DNA of 64,000 nucleotides, taken from positions 18,908,114 to 18,972,113 of the forward strand of contig NW_022145611.1 of assembly GCF_000002235.5 (NCBI RefSeq), given 5' to 3'. This DNA comes from Strongylocentrotus purpuratus (Eukaryota; Echinodermata; Echinoidea; Camarodonta; Strongylocentrotidae). Below the pieces are notes generated by a model, which did no database searches, had not been told where the DNA came from, and was given only the letters and a program-made list of their open reading frames with translations. Position numbers and translations under genes: made by a program. Position 1 is the stretch's first letter; each line of letters opens with the position of its first letter. This document shows, piece after piece, positions 21,840-33,384 of this stretch.

Positions 21840-22830
21840 CTCCGGCCTGTTTCTTGGACAGCTGCAATTAAATGAATTAGGAATTAAAAAAGATTGAAAA
21901 TGGTACCAGGGAATAAGAGATGCAAAATACTTTAAAATTTGTGTAGCTTATACCCTAGTCAACCCTACTAGTCATAGAATTACTTGTAAAATACAATCGT
22001 GAGTATTTCATTTCGTGAATCTGTTTTTAAGATCAGTATCCCCAGACAATTTTCATTTAATAGTTCATATATATACACCCTTATATTATTCTTATATAAC
22101 TATCAAGAATAACATGCTAGGAAAGTTTTGACCGATTTTTTAAGCTTCAACAAAATATAAAAATGACAAAAATCCAACATTCCAAACGTTAAAACACATG
22201 TTTTTAACTATTTAGTTTAACGCTTTGGAGAAAGAATCTCAAAATTAGTATGGGTCTGTAAACTAGAGAATATACTTTTGACCAAGGCTTGCCTGTCGTA
22301 CCAGATTACCCATCCCTTCAAGGATTTTACAAACAATGGGGAAATAAATGCATAGGTCTACAATCAGTTTATTTAAGTGGAAAAGGCCTTATATATATAA
22401 AGTATAAACATGATCTTGGCAAAAGAGCCTTTCGCGAAACACGTAGCGGACAAGTAGCTTACTAACGCTAATTTAGTCAAGAAGTTGGACTTATGACTGT
22501 TTCGAGAAACAGGCTCCAGATTCACCAGTCATGAAATGAAATACTCACAATTATATTATATAAGTAATTCTGTGGTAAAAGGGAGGCCGTACCTGCCTAC
22601 GATAAATGTCACTTCTAAAAACTAGAAAATATAAACAAAAAAGATGACATCTTTTTAATCACAGATTTTTACGAAATGGACATTAAAATATATTCAAAAG
22701 GCGAATTTTATGTCAATTTAGAGTTGGTTAGAGCCCCATACATTGTAGCTACAGCCATTTGAAAATGAGAGGGAAAACTGCCAAGCCAAGACATAATGAA
22801 AAAAATTTGATAACGCCATCAAAATGATTC
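21840..22830. other. No gene seen; small inverted repeat near 22425-22512
   Basis: Unannotated AT-rich stretch. GAGCCTTTCGCGAAAC and GTTTCGAGAAACAGGCTC mark the ends of a short hairpin repeat. Confidence 0.4.
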
Positions 22831-23040
22831 CATGACATTTGCTCCGGCGACAATTGCTCCGCTGTAAATTTCATACACTAATCGAATGGCTAACTTCAAC
22901 CCTGGATTCAACACTATACCCTACCCTAAACCTAACCCTAAACCTAACATAAAACCCTATTGAAACCCTAACCCTAACCCTAACCCTACATCTTAGACGA
23001 AATAAAGCCCGGAGCAATTGTCGAAGGAGCAAATGTCGTG
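22831..23040. mobile_element. MITE with CATGACATTTGCTCC ends and CCCTAA-rich filler
   Basis: 30-bp inverted ends (CATGACATTTGCTCC.. and ..GGAGCAAATGTCGTG) match at about 27 of 30 positions. Between 22916 and 22988 the interior is degenerate CCCTAAAC/CCCTAA units ending in a few exact CCCTAA copies. A 10-bp direct repeat CCATCAAAAT flanks it (22816-22825, 23045-23054), probably from target duplication. Confidence 0.8.
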
Positions 23041-23382
23041 TCACCCATCAAAATATGAATATGTATGAGCTGCAAACGAGAACACGCAGCAGCTTCAGGT
23101 AGCGAAATCTCACACCTAGTCCCTTATTCTCACAGCACTAGCTATCGACTTAACGAGGTGAAAAATCGATGGAATTTCACTTTTCCAGCGGAAAGTAGAA
23201 ACCAAAATTGCAGTTGTAAGAAGCTGCATGTGGGAAATATGTACGCAAGTAAGTTTGCTGATTGACCGCATTAGTTTTTTGTTAACATGATATCAATCCA
23301 CCTTTGTCAAAACCAATGCAGCCAGCTCACAGCCAAAAATTGAGCACACCTAGAGCGTACATAAACCCAAGGACCAGTGAAA

Positions 23383-23545
23383 AAAATACACGGGGGCTCG
23401 GGGCGAATTAGCCCCCGAAATGCCTAAAAGAGCCCCAGTAAATTTGCATAGAGTTCAATGCAAAACAAATTTTAGAATGTTATTTTCATGCAGGCAAGGT
23501 TGAAAAGTAGCCCCCGAAAATAAATATTAATTTTTTCCCTGCCAA
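23383..23545. repeat. ACGGGGGCTC / GAGCCCC dispersed repeat
   Basis: ACACGGGGGCTCGGGGCGAA then TTAGCCCCCGAAATG, GAGCCCCAG and AGTAGCCCCCGAAAA. Related to fragments at 7990, 56204, 59850 and 60801. Confidence 0.5.
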
Positions 23546-23883
23546 GGACATGTGCAAGCGCGCCCACTAGTGCCGAACGCTCACTAAGTACTACTACTAT
23601 GGTATATAAACTACACAAATTCAAAGTACTGCATCTCTTATTCCCTGGTACCATTTTCAATCATTTTATTCCTGATTCATTTAAATAATTGCAATTTTCC
23701 TAAAATTACTTTTCGTCTAATCCAGTGCAATTGCGAACTAAAGGAGTAAGGCTATGTCTTGACCTTGGCTCCTCTTCTCGCCGATAGTTTCAATTTCACG
23801 AGATGTCCAGCTAGTAAGCTCTTCGTGAAACGGTTCAGGAAGATCAGAGACATCTTTGTAGCATGTAGAACTTGTTGTATTTT

Positions 23884-24290
23884 AGTGTAGGTCCCTATCC
23901 ATTTTTATAGCAGTTTAATAATTGTTTACTAATTTTAATCATAGACTAATCACATATTGCATTTTCCACCTAAATTTGGATCACATCCGACATCAGGAAA
24001 CCTTCGTTTAGGGCTTTGATGTCGACGTCGTCGCTCAGTACCGTCTCTAAGCTATAGTCCTGCACCTCAAACTGAAGCTATCAGTACAAAATTATGCAGA
24101 CTTCTCATATGGTTTATGGTATCGCGCGTACAAGAAGTCTGCATAATTTTGGACTGATAGCTTCAGTTTGAGGTGCAATATATGATTATGATTAAAATTA
24201 GTAAACAATTGGGCTAAAATTTCTTTGCTAAGAATGGATATTAAACTGCTAAAAAAAATGGATACGGAACTACACTAGCGCCGGATCATC
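23884..24290. repeat. Long snapback element with 45-bp near-perfect core stem
   Basis: 24061-24105 pairs with 24133-24177 with one mismatch (TGCACCTCAAACTGAAGCTA...). Outward, 23884-23968 (TCCATTTTTATAGCAGTTTA, ATTGTTTACTAATTTTAATC) pairs with 24178-24290. The left arm has about 90 extra bases with no partner. Confidence 0.85.
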
Positions 24291-25266
24291 TTCGTAAACA
24301 CGGACCGATGTATCCTCAACAAAAAACGATCCTTATTCTTGGAGTTTTTGGACCAGCGCTAGACTACTTAGTGTTGTAAGCTCTTTGTGCAACGGTTTAG
24401 GAAGATCAGAGACATCTCTGTAGTTGGTGGTTAAAGTTATGACCGTCTTGTCGTTGGTTTCGAGGAACGGGCCCCAGCACCGCAACCACTGTAGCCTCTA
24501 GATGGCATAGGGATCGGTAGCACACGGGCCACCGGCCCTGGCCGCGGCGCGATGATCTATTCATTACCGTACGTACACATGCATGCATGATCTGATCTTA
24601 CCTTACCTTACCATACCACTGCACTGGCACTAATGTGGGCCGTGGGAAGGGCGCTCCGTGTGGCGCAGCGCGATTAATATCCGATAATTCTTATTTCCAA
24701 AGTGACCAAGTTCATTCATATATGTTTAAGGAATGAATACGAAACGTTCTGTCTTCTGAGTGATAAAAAAAGGTGCAAAAGATATTTATTAATATTATGT
24801 CACTCACCTACACGACGCAGCAGCAACCCAAAACACATGGGTTAAATCTATGGTGGAACATTTGACAAACAAGAAAAAGAAAAATTGAATGTCGGTACGG
24901 TGCGTGAGACATGTTGGAAGGAGCTGGGACTGCGTTGCTTTTCAAGTGGCGACCACAATTTTGCTTTATTTTCTTCTTCTATTTCGTTTGGTGCATGGCT
25001 GCTAATACTTACCTTTGACTATTGTTGCCAATTTTGTCGCATCTGCATTTTCCTCTAATTCTCTTGGTTGAATTACTTTTGTTTTAATCTCATGTTAATA
25101 GTCTGTCTACCTATTTTTATGTAATAAAATAGAATAATACAGTAAGGCAAATCACGATCCGCACACAGTGCCGACCCATGCTGGCCCTGTCCTCTCTGGC
25201 CTTCTACGATGGCGTCGTACCCAGGTCACTCTGGCAGAGACAATGGTGCGTCGTCCTGTATTATAG

Positions 25267-25400
25267 CCCCCCCCCCCCCCCCGCCCCCCCATTCAGTATT
25301 TAGGGTACGCGTTTGCCGGCGTGTTTGCTTGTTCGCTCCCTTTGAAAGCACCCCCTATCTCAGGACTGCCAACATTTCTACCCCCCCCCCCCCCTTTCAC
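25267..25400. repeat. Poly-C bounded repeat, copy 1 (partial)
   Basis: Poly-C then ATTCAGTATTTAGGGTACGC, a diverged and shortened copy of the family seen in fuller form at 25973 and 38951. Confidence 0.6.
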
Positions 25401-25667
25401 GGACTTTTCCTGCCTTGGAGACATCCCTAAATCCGGAACACTGCTCAATTAATGTCTAAAGAGACCCTGCTTCGCCATATTTACGACATCGTCTGCTCCC
25501 TAGATTTCCAGACCAACACAATCGCCATGAAATATTAAGCTATAGTATAGGTAGCAGCTCTGAAGGTGGATAAGGGATAAATTTCTGGACAAAAAATACA
25601 AGTAGGCCTACGACAGGAAAAACGATGTGATATGCAGATCGTAATAGGCACCAATATATTTTACAAG

Positions 25668-25750
25668 GGTGGTGAGTGGCAAATGTAGCTAAATGCCTTG
25701 CCAGAGGACTTTAGTGCCGTTGCAGGGATTTGAACCCCGCACAACGAGCT
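25668..25750 (-). mobile_element. tRNA-derived SINE fragment
   Basis: On the minus strand GCGGGGTTCAAATCCCTGCA contains a pol III B-box (GGTTCAAATCC), followed by CTCTGGCAAGGCATTTAGCT, a tail wording common in tRNA-derived SINEs of marine invertebrates. No full tRNA fold. Confidence 0.55.
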
Positions 25751-25972
25751 TCGTAGTGCATGTTTTATATTTTTCATGACAAATATAGGCCGCCTACAAA
25801 CTGAAAGTAACACGTAATATGAGATTAATTCCCTTTTAAAACGAAAAGAGAAATTGCAATTTGTAAACGAGAGTCACTTTTTTGTAAACGCTCACGTCCC
25901 CTTTCTTGGAAATATTAACTTATATTATATCTCACCGCTTCTATTGTTGGACAGATGTCACAGAAACATGTG

Positions 25973-26188
25973 GCCCCCGCCCCCCCCCCCCCCACTCAGT
26001 GTTATTTAGGGAACGCATATGCGTGTTCCAAGCGACCCCCCTTTTCAGCAAAAGTCCGGTGTGTAAAGTCAATACGGGTCGACCTTTTTCTTTTGTTACG
26101 AAAAGGACATTTTGGTAACACGCATGGGGTCCGTCCGTTCTCGGAGTGGGGGGTGGGGGGGGGGGAGGGGCGGGGGGGGGGGGGGGTG
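25973..26188. repeat. Poly-C/poly-G bounded repeat, copy 2
   Basis: Poly-C, ACTCAGTGTTATTTAGGGAA, CGCATATGCGTGTTCC, AAAGTCAATACGGG, ACATTTTGGTAACACGCATG, then GGAGTGGGG and poly-G. Ends are inverted copies of each other (CCCCACTC / GAGTGGGG and GCGTGTTCC / GGTAACACGC). Confidence 0.75.
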
Positions 26189-26699
26189 GATGCCTAAAGT
26201 AAGCGGTCATTGTTGAGTCCAGACACTCCCGGGCGTAGTAAGAATAAGAATAAGAATATTTCACTTTTTCTTCCCAATTTACAAGAATATTGTGAGATAA
26301 CGTTTGGCTAAAGGATTTAATGCCGATTGGGTATCAATCCACCTTTCTTGCCAAGTTAGCTTTAAACTGTACAAAATTAAACTTGTCTTTCCAAACAACG
26401 TCAATTCGTTATGCATTTTAATTTTCTGAGTTTAGAAGCTTTTTTTTTTTTTTTTTGCATAGAAATCTGCCTTTCCCACTGTATCCAAGTGTCCTCAAAT
26501 CCATTTCCAGAGAGATTTCAATCCCTTTATATTTTAATCGGGTCGTTATTGTAAATATTTCTGTGACAAAAGATTCGTCATTGAAATGTTACAAGGCCGT
26601 GAAGGCACTTATAGAGTCATTAAAAATGACTTCACCTGTATAGATATTGTTTCTTCGATCCATTGAAGGGTAAGAACAGAGGCGGCGCTCCGGGGGGGG

Positions 26700-27143
26700 G
26701 GGGGCAGGGGGCAGTGCCCCCACTTTCTAGGTACCCCAAAGTGCCCCTTTTAACATTGGACAATAAGGTGCCCCCTTTCCTTTGTAAGAACTGCCCCTTC
26801 CCTTCTAATAAGTGCCTCTTTTCATTAAGTGCACCCCCGATTTTTTTTCTTCATATGATCCTAATCACTTTCTCATAAATGTCCATTTTCACATTTGATA
26901 ATTAGTGCCCCTTCACTTCTGATAATTGCCCCTATTCAAATCTGACAGGTAGCCTACACGTTTTACTTTGACAAGTGCCCCTTTTTCCTTTTTAATAATT
27001 GCCCCCTTCCCCTTCTGATAAGGTTCCTTTTCTTCTTTGATGAGAGCCCCTATTCAACTCTGATAAGTGCCACTTTTATTTTGACACGTGCCTCTTTTCT
27101 TTTCTAAAAAGTGCCCTTTATCTTTCTGATAAGTGCCCTTTTC
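26700..27143. repeat. Minisatellite, about 30-bp unit (TGATAAGTGCCCCTTTT)
   Basis: A dozen or more degenerate units of the type TTCTGATAAGTGCCCCTTTT. The array stops at the insertion of 27144-28556 and resumes at 28557-28620. Confidence 0.75.
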
Positions 27144-28556
27144 CATAGGCGCCGGAAGTGGGGGGGGGGGGGGCAGGGGGCAGTTGCTCCCCAATCAAAA
27201 AAGTGGGGAGGCAAAACGCATTTTTGCCCCCCCCCCAAAAAAAAAAAAAAAGGAGTAAAGGAGTAAAGTTGGTTTGTATTTTTTAACCCAAAAGAACATA
27301 ACAATAATAATAAACCTGAATTAAATGACGTATACAATTCCATTAAAAGAAAAGGAAAGTTAACAGGAATTAAATTCCCTAAACATTGCGCATGCTACCC
27401 ATATTTATGTATGGAAGTTTATATCATAGCGATACGCGCATATCGTGGACGTATTGTGAGAGAATGGGAAAGCGTGTCTGCTTTTGTTATAGGGGTGAGA
27501 AACTCATGAGCCCCTGAACGCTCGCGCACTGATGGGGGGGGGGGTTATTTTTTATTCGATACAAGTGATTTACAAATGTTGCTGAAATTACATGATTTTC
27601 CGGTACTTTTTTTTTCTCTATTTTTTTGTAAGTCATACCTTTTTATGCATTTGTAGGAAAATTAGAATTCCCAAATTTACAGTCGGGCGAAAAATATGCT
27701 TATTTGGAAACCTTTATGTCAGGGTTTACAGAACGGCTGGGCTCGGGGGCTCGAACCCCCTCACTTTTTGAAAAAGTTTGTTACAGAGAAAAAGAAAGAA
27801 AGAGAGAGAGAAAAAATAAGTGACCTGCCAATGTCACAAATGAGGTATCAAAATATGCTCATCTGACCGTAATTAAATGCCTAAAACACAAGAGCTTACG
27901 GGGGCTCCGCCCCAGACCCCACCAAGGGCCCTAAGGCAGTTCCCTGTATGCTCATCTGACCGTTATTAAATACTTAAAACCCCTGAGCTTCCGGGGGCTG
28001 TGCTTGCTGGACCACACCAAGGGCCCTAATTAAGGCGGGGCTCTGGATGCTCATCTGAACGTTATTAAAAACCTAAAACCCCTGAGCTTCCGGGGCTCTG
28101 CCCCCTGGACCCCACCAAGGGCCCTAAGGCGGGGCTCTGGATGCTCATCTGACCGTTATTGAATACCTAAAAAACCCGAGCTTCTGGGGTCTCTGCTCCC
28201 TGGACTCTTCGCCAATTAGCGGCCTGCCAGTGTCACAAATAAGGTATTTAAATATGCTTCTCTGACCATAATTTTAATGCCTAAAACCACTGAGCTTCTG
28301 GGGTCTCAGCCCCTTGACCCCCTGCCGGGCCAGGCCCTGAGCCCCACGCCAATTTACGCCCTACCTGATCGTTAATAATCCACTTTGAAAATCGTTCCGC
28401 GGGGCCTTCATGTAACGTGTAAGAATGGTGGTGATGCAGATTTTTCTTCTGCCCCACCCTTCCAAACGTTTTTGCTCGTTACGTCACTGCCCCTGGAAGA
28501 TGAGCCCCCTGGAATGCTGCCCCCCCCCCAATCCCAAACTGCTTCCGGCCCGCCTG
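27144..28556. mobile_element. hAT-like non-autonomous element inserted in the minisatellite
   Basis: Left CATAGGCGCCGGAAG, right CTTCCGGCCCGCCTG (imperfect inverted ends). Flanking 8-mers CCCTTTTC and CCCCTTTC match at 7 of 8, and minisatellite units continue on both sides. The interior includes an inverted copy of the 47-49 kb element, possibly itself nested. Confidence 0.65.
27820..28375 (-). repeat. GGCGTGGGGTC tandem array (inverted orientation)
   Basis: About five units of roughly 110 bp with ATGCTCATCTGACCGTTATT, CCCCTGAGCTTCCGGGG and GACCCCACCAAGGGCCCT. Reverse complement of the array at 48050-48640. Confidence 0.8.
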
Positions 28557-28639
28557 CCCCTTTCCCTTCTCATAATTGCCCCCTTTTTATCTCTGGTGCT
28601 TGCCTCTTTTCAGTTGCGAAAAATTCCCCTGTTCATATG

Positions 28640-30219
28640 TATTTATAGGCAGGTTATTTTTTTGATTCATATTTGGTTGTTGATTGCATGAACTATTGAT
28701 TTTAACGTGCACTCAAAACTCATGACGTACATATATACAAATTATGGCCAATATGTATCAATAATTTTCACTGCGATAATTGACTCCCATATGCACTTTT
28801 AAAAGTATGCCTATATGACTCAATAAGGCAAGGTCATGGTTATTTATTGCCTTACAAACCATCTAATCATTTTATATATAAAAAGTGGTATACCCTATAA
28901 CACTTTTTAAATCGTGCATTATTGTCTTGGCAGTAAATGTTTTGAGAAGGGCAAAACATTTAGCTTTGTACCTGACAAAGTTAACCTATTACCTCTGGCA
29001 AATGGGTGGCTCCTATAACAAATCAGGTGGGAATGAGAGACTTCACTATTCAGTGGGTTAAAATAGTTTTCAGCCTTTACTGGCTTGAAAATCAAGCACA
29101 GCCTTAAAAAGGCAGACGACTGAGTAAACACGAATGCGAGCCTTTTCTCTATTCACCTCACGCCCCGGTGACTCTAGTTTAGGACGCTTAGCAACGCTCT
29201 ATTATCATGCTAATTATCATGGAACAAAAAAAAAAAACCAATGCGTGTGCTGTGTATACGTGATTGTCCATGTAAAATGTGTTGTATTGACGTTTGACGG
29301 CCTGTTTATTATACTTTTTATCATATCGTTTGGAAGGGACATAATTACAAACTGTTCGTTCATGGGACAAAATCATATCGACTTTTAGATACACGTTGAG
29401 ATAGGATACATCTCTTTCTTCAGAGGATAAACAAATCGGAAACATGATAGTGTAGCGAGGTAAGTGGATACTCGATTGGCATATTGGAACAGACATATTA
29501 TAAAGCGTTTCAACATATTCTGCGGAATATATAGTCCATTCTTGTATGCTGTACAATGTTTGTATAAAGCACACCCAATGGATGTTCCTTAGTGTGTATT
29601 TAAAGTCAATATTGTCCGTTTTCTGGAAAATGATAAGTCGCATAAATGTATTTAATAGTGATATAGTTTAAGATTAAAAAACGTGGGGAAAACAAAATAG
29701 TCAACATCACGATGTTAGTGCATGCGATGCATGAAAGGCAGCTATATCTTTTTAGTATTTGCTCCTTTATCCTTTAAATGCACTGACCTTTTGTGCAAAT
29801 ACAGGACTTAGAAGGCTATTGTTAAGTACATATTGTTAATATCAATTAATACAAAATCAGGTTTATGGTTCTGAACGTGAGAAGGTTCGGTGAAATCATA
29901 TTCAATCTGAAACGCAACTCAAAGTCACAATTCACAAAACACCAGTGGACGCCAAGATGTTTGCAACATTGTTATTGAGTAAAGAGTTACTAGCATAACT
30001 CTTGGTTTGAGTGGGTTTGTTGTTTGCTCGCAATCGGTTATCTTTTGTATAATGCTGGGGTGTGTGCAAAGGCCACTCAAACTTGTAACTTGGCCAATGA
30101 CGATAAAAGGAGATCAAAGGTTACACTATACTTTGCCATGAAGACTGGAACATAAGATGATTGACAGCCCGGTATAGCTTCCAAGGAACCGCGATTGGGA
30201 TTACTGCAACTGTTAACAA
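28640..30219. other. No gene seen
   Basis: AT-rich sequence without convincing coding exons. A 151-codon minus-strand frame at 29188-29643 shows no family resemblance. Upstream exons of the coiled-coil gene could lie here or further left but none could be supported. Confidence 0.4.
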
Positions 30220-30295
30220 GTAATAATAATAAATAAGGTGGCTTCTTATACAGCGCACTTGTCCGTCACGTCGTGACGCTCCTGGCGCTGCCCCG
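30220..30295 (-). mobile_element. LINE 3' tail (CR1/L2-like), minus strand
   Basis: On the minus strand GCGCCAGGAGCGTCACGACG, then GTGCGCTGTATAAGAAGCCA and an ATT-rich tail. The same ordered strings end the fragment at 33700-34275. Confidence 0.65.
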
Positions 30296-30469
30296 ATTAA
30301 GTAGGATTGACTTGGTGATCCAGAAACCAGAAACTCGTCTTGCTAACAACATTCGATCACAATCATGCTCATAAAGAGGAACAAAAATTAAAAGCTACTT
30401 TGCTAATAGACATGATTGTAAAGAGATATATACTATCAGTGCCAGTTTCCCCTATGTAATTGATTGTTT

Positions 30470-30590
30470 ATATATAAATATATATATAAAACATTATATG
30501 TATTCTTCTTCATCTTCTTCATATTATTGTAATATAATTATATATATATATATATTTTTTTTGGGGGGGGGGGTATTTAAATTATTTTTA
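30470..30590. repeat. AT microsatellite with short poly-T/poly-G
   Basis: TATATATATA runs near 30476-30488 and 30536-30556, then T8 and G10. Confidence 0.8.
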
Positions 30591-31422
30591 GTAAAACATT
30601 TATTTTGTTCGATACATACGTCATTAGTCACACCTTAGAGTTTAGTATATCTGGTAATTGAATTTATTCGGAAAGAAAGCATCTGTCATCAGAGCTTGGA
30701 TCAGATCATAATATGTACATGATGTCAAATAATTAATACTGCCAAACTCTGCTCATTGTAATAATACTATGATACTATTTGGTAACGTACGGGACTAAGT
30801 GGGCTACTTCATTGGACTTGCTCATAGTAAATGAAGGTCCAGGCGTACTATGGCAAGCAGGTTTTCAACTATGTGGTACAGATAAAACTTCAAAAATGAA
30901 CAGATGAAATATGAAATAAAGGCAATATCCCTTATTGATTGACGTGAAGTGCAAATTTGAGATATTTAGTTTAGACGTAATCGTTACATAACATGAAGAG
31001 AAATGGGGGAGACAGCGCTTACGACAAGCTTTATCACGATCTTGCATCTTCCTGCATGAATACTAAATATTTTCCTTTTCATCCAAGTCAATTTTGATTC
31101 CTCGTTTTTTTTTGTACTGGAATCATTGTCTTTCATATCCAAAAGCCAAAGTAAAAATCGTGTGATATCATAATCACAAAATTCGAAAGGCATATCAATC
31201 GAGAGGGGGAGGGGGGCAGTTGCCGCGAACAATGATATGTGATTTATCTATACCATTCATGGAAGTAAAACATCTGATTAATAAATGGGCTGTTACCCCC
31301 TTTACATTAATCATGCATGGGTACATTGACATCCGTTCATTGCCGTTATGACACAATGTAGCTATCCAGATTGTCCACATTGTTACTCCAATTGATACCA
31401 AATGTATTTCGAATTATTGCAG

Positions 31423-32423
31423 GTCTCCGAGATGACGTCAGCGACCTCGCATGTCATCCCAGTTTTGAAGCAGTTCTCTTCTGGCACTCTGATGTTTCGG
31501 CGAGAAATTTGAACGCTCTTTTTGAAACTGCATGTACTAGAAGGATGGGGAATCCTACAGAAACTGCAGTCAATGATCAAAGGATAGATAACTCTTTTGC
31601 AGGACCTGTGTCATCACAAGGCATAAAGTATGACACGGACAATGCGCCTAGAACGACACAGGCAGGAGATGACGCTGAACAAATAGATTCTGGTCACGAT
31701 AGAAACAACGGTCAACATCGTAAAAAGAAACGGCATCGTCATCGACATCACAGTCATACTGAAGTCGCAACTAACTCTGATCATGGAGCCACCAGTGGAG
31801 GGCATGACGGCGATAACGAAACCGGGGAAGACAGCTCTGAAAATTGTGAAAATATCGTTGTTTCGTCTTCCATAAAGAAGAAACGATCCAGAGGGTCTTC
31901 CCGACATCACAAACATTCATCCAAAGACGTTGTTTCGGGAGAAGACTCGGGACTGAGCCTGGGTAACTCTTTGAACGAATCGACAGTCGCAGGAGATATT
32001 TCTCTAGTTACCCCGAATGAGCACGATACTGAAAACGGATCAGAAGTAATCACTCAAATTGCAGAATGTCATAATGATATCAGAACTCAAAATGCTGGTG
32101 ATGTTCCCGAAGAGGAAAGCCGAAGTGACCCAATGAAACAAGCGGTTGATAATGATGACAAGGAAGAAGTGATGGAGGTTTTAATTCCCAACTCGAATAA
32201 CGGCGATCAGGCGAATACCAATTCGAATGTGCCAACGAACAAAGAAGGCCATGTCACTCATCACGGACACCTTACAAACAGCAACGAGCAGAAAGACACA
32301 AGTGAAAGCAAGAAGACAGATCGCATGCATCGGCGACTGGAGAGACAGAAATCTCAGTACAGGATTGAAAAGGAGATGCTAAAGAAACGACTAGATGGAA
32401 CCAGGACAAAGTTCCAAGAAGAG
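31423..32423 (+). CDS. CaaX coiled-coil gene, first visible exon
   Basis: Acceptor TTATTGCAG|GTCTCC. First in-frame Met (MGNPTE) is preceded by coding-like residues, so the exon is internal. Donor GAG|GTAGAT is chosen because it joins KFQEE to ITKYEQ in phase 0 and keeps the helix; reading on would stop at 32450 after nine more codons. Confidence 0.75.
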
Positions 32424-33339
32424 GTAGATACAATAATGATCCAAACGTAATAATTTCTTTAAACTACTCATAACCTCTTTTTTTGGTGGAGATACAGCAG
32501 TATCGGTTCTTATCGGATGCATTTCGAGGGGGAGGGTCAAAGAATCTTTTTCTGAATTATAACTATGATCACGTCTTCTGACATGTAACAAAAAATACAG
32601 ACACAATACCAAATAACAACGTTGAAAGATAGGTAACTAAATGGTTTTGTTTTCTATGGCTCCTGAGAGTATGCACTGTAGATCTATATATTAAATTTGA
32701 TCAATTACATCTCAATATTATTTGTTATGTATCATGTTAATTTTGACGAGTACGCATTCTCTCATCATGAACAAAATAATGCTGTTATTATTGTTTATCT
32801 CACAACATTTTGTTCTTCTTTTAGATTACGAAATACGAGCAGGATCTGAGCAATCACCGGAAGGAGTATTTGGAACAGTTGAGTTCTCTGCAGTTTCAGG
32901 AACAGTACGAGAGTCTCAGTCTCCGTATCAATGACCTGGGACAGCTCGAAGAGGATCTCGACAAGCGTTTCAAAGACTGCATCGAGCAACAAACAGACGT
33001 GAGCCTGATTGTTTGTTGTTTCCCCCCTAAAGATGCACTCTGTCAGATGTATATTGTCAATACTAAAACCAACAGGAAGGTTTTATGATGGATCGTTTTG
33101 AGGAATAAGACTATTAGTTTCAAATTCGAGTCAATTGAGAGTTGGGGGCAAAATCCCAAAAGCCTTATAGATTTTGTTTTTAAATGAAGATTGATGTGGC
33201 TGTTATCGTGCAAACTTCTTATATCTGCACCATCTATTCATTTTAAAGGATAACAGTCTAGATTGGTAAGGCATCCAAGGCAATAAGTCAAGGCTTTTGT
33301 CCTCTTTATTAAGGCCTGTGCATCTCTTTGAAAAACGCA

Positions 33340-33384
<45 letters not shown>

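Noticed and set aside
22916-22990. CCCTAA run as a true chromosome end
   Set aside because: It is under 80 bases, degenerate, and lies inside a bounded MITE with normal sequence on both sides.
29188-29643. 151-codon minus-strand frame, the longest unexplained one
   Set aside because: No family resemblance, no domain, AT-rich composition like its surroundings, and no splice context I could support.
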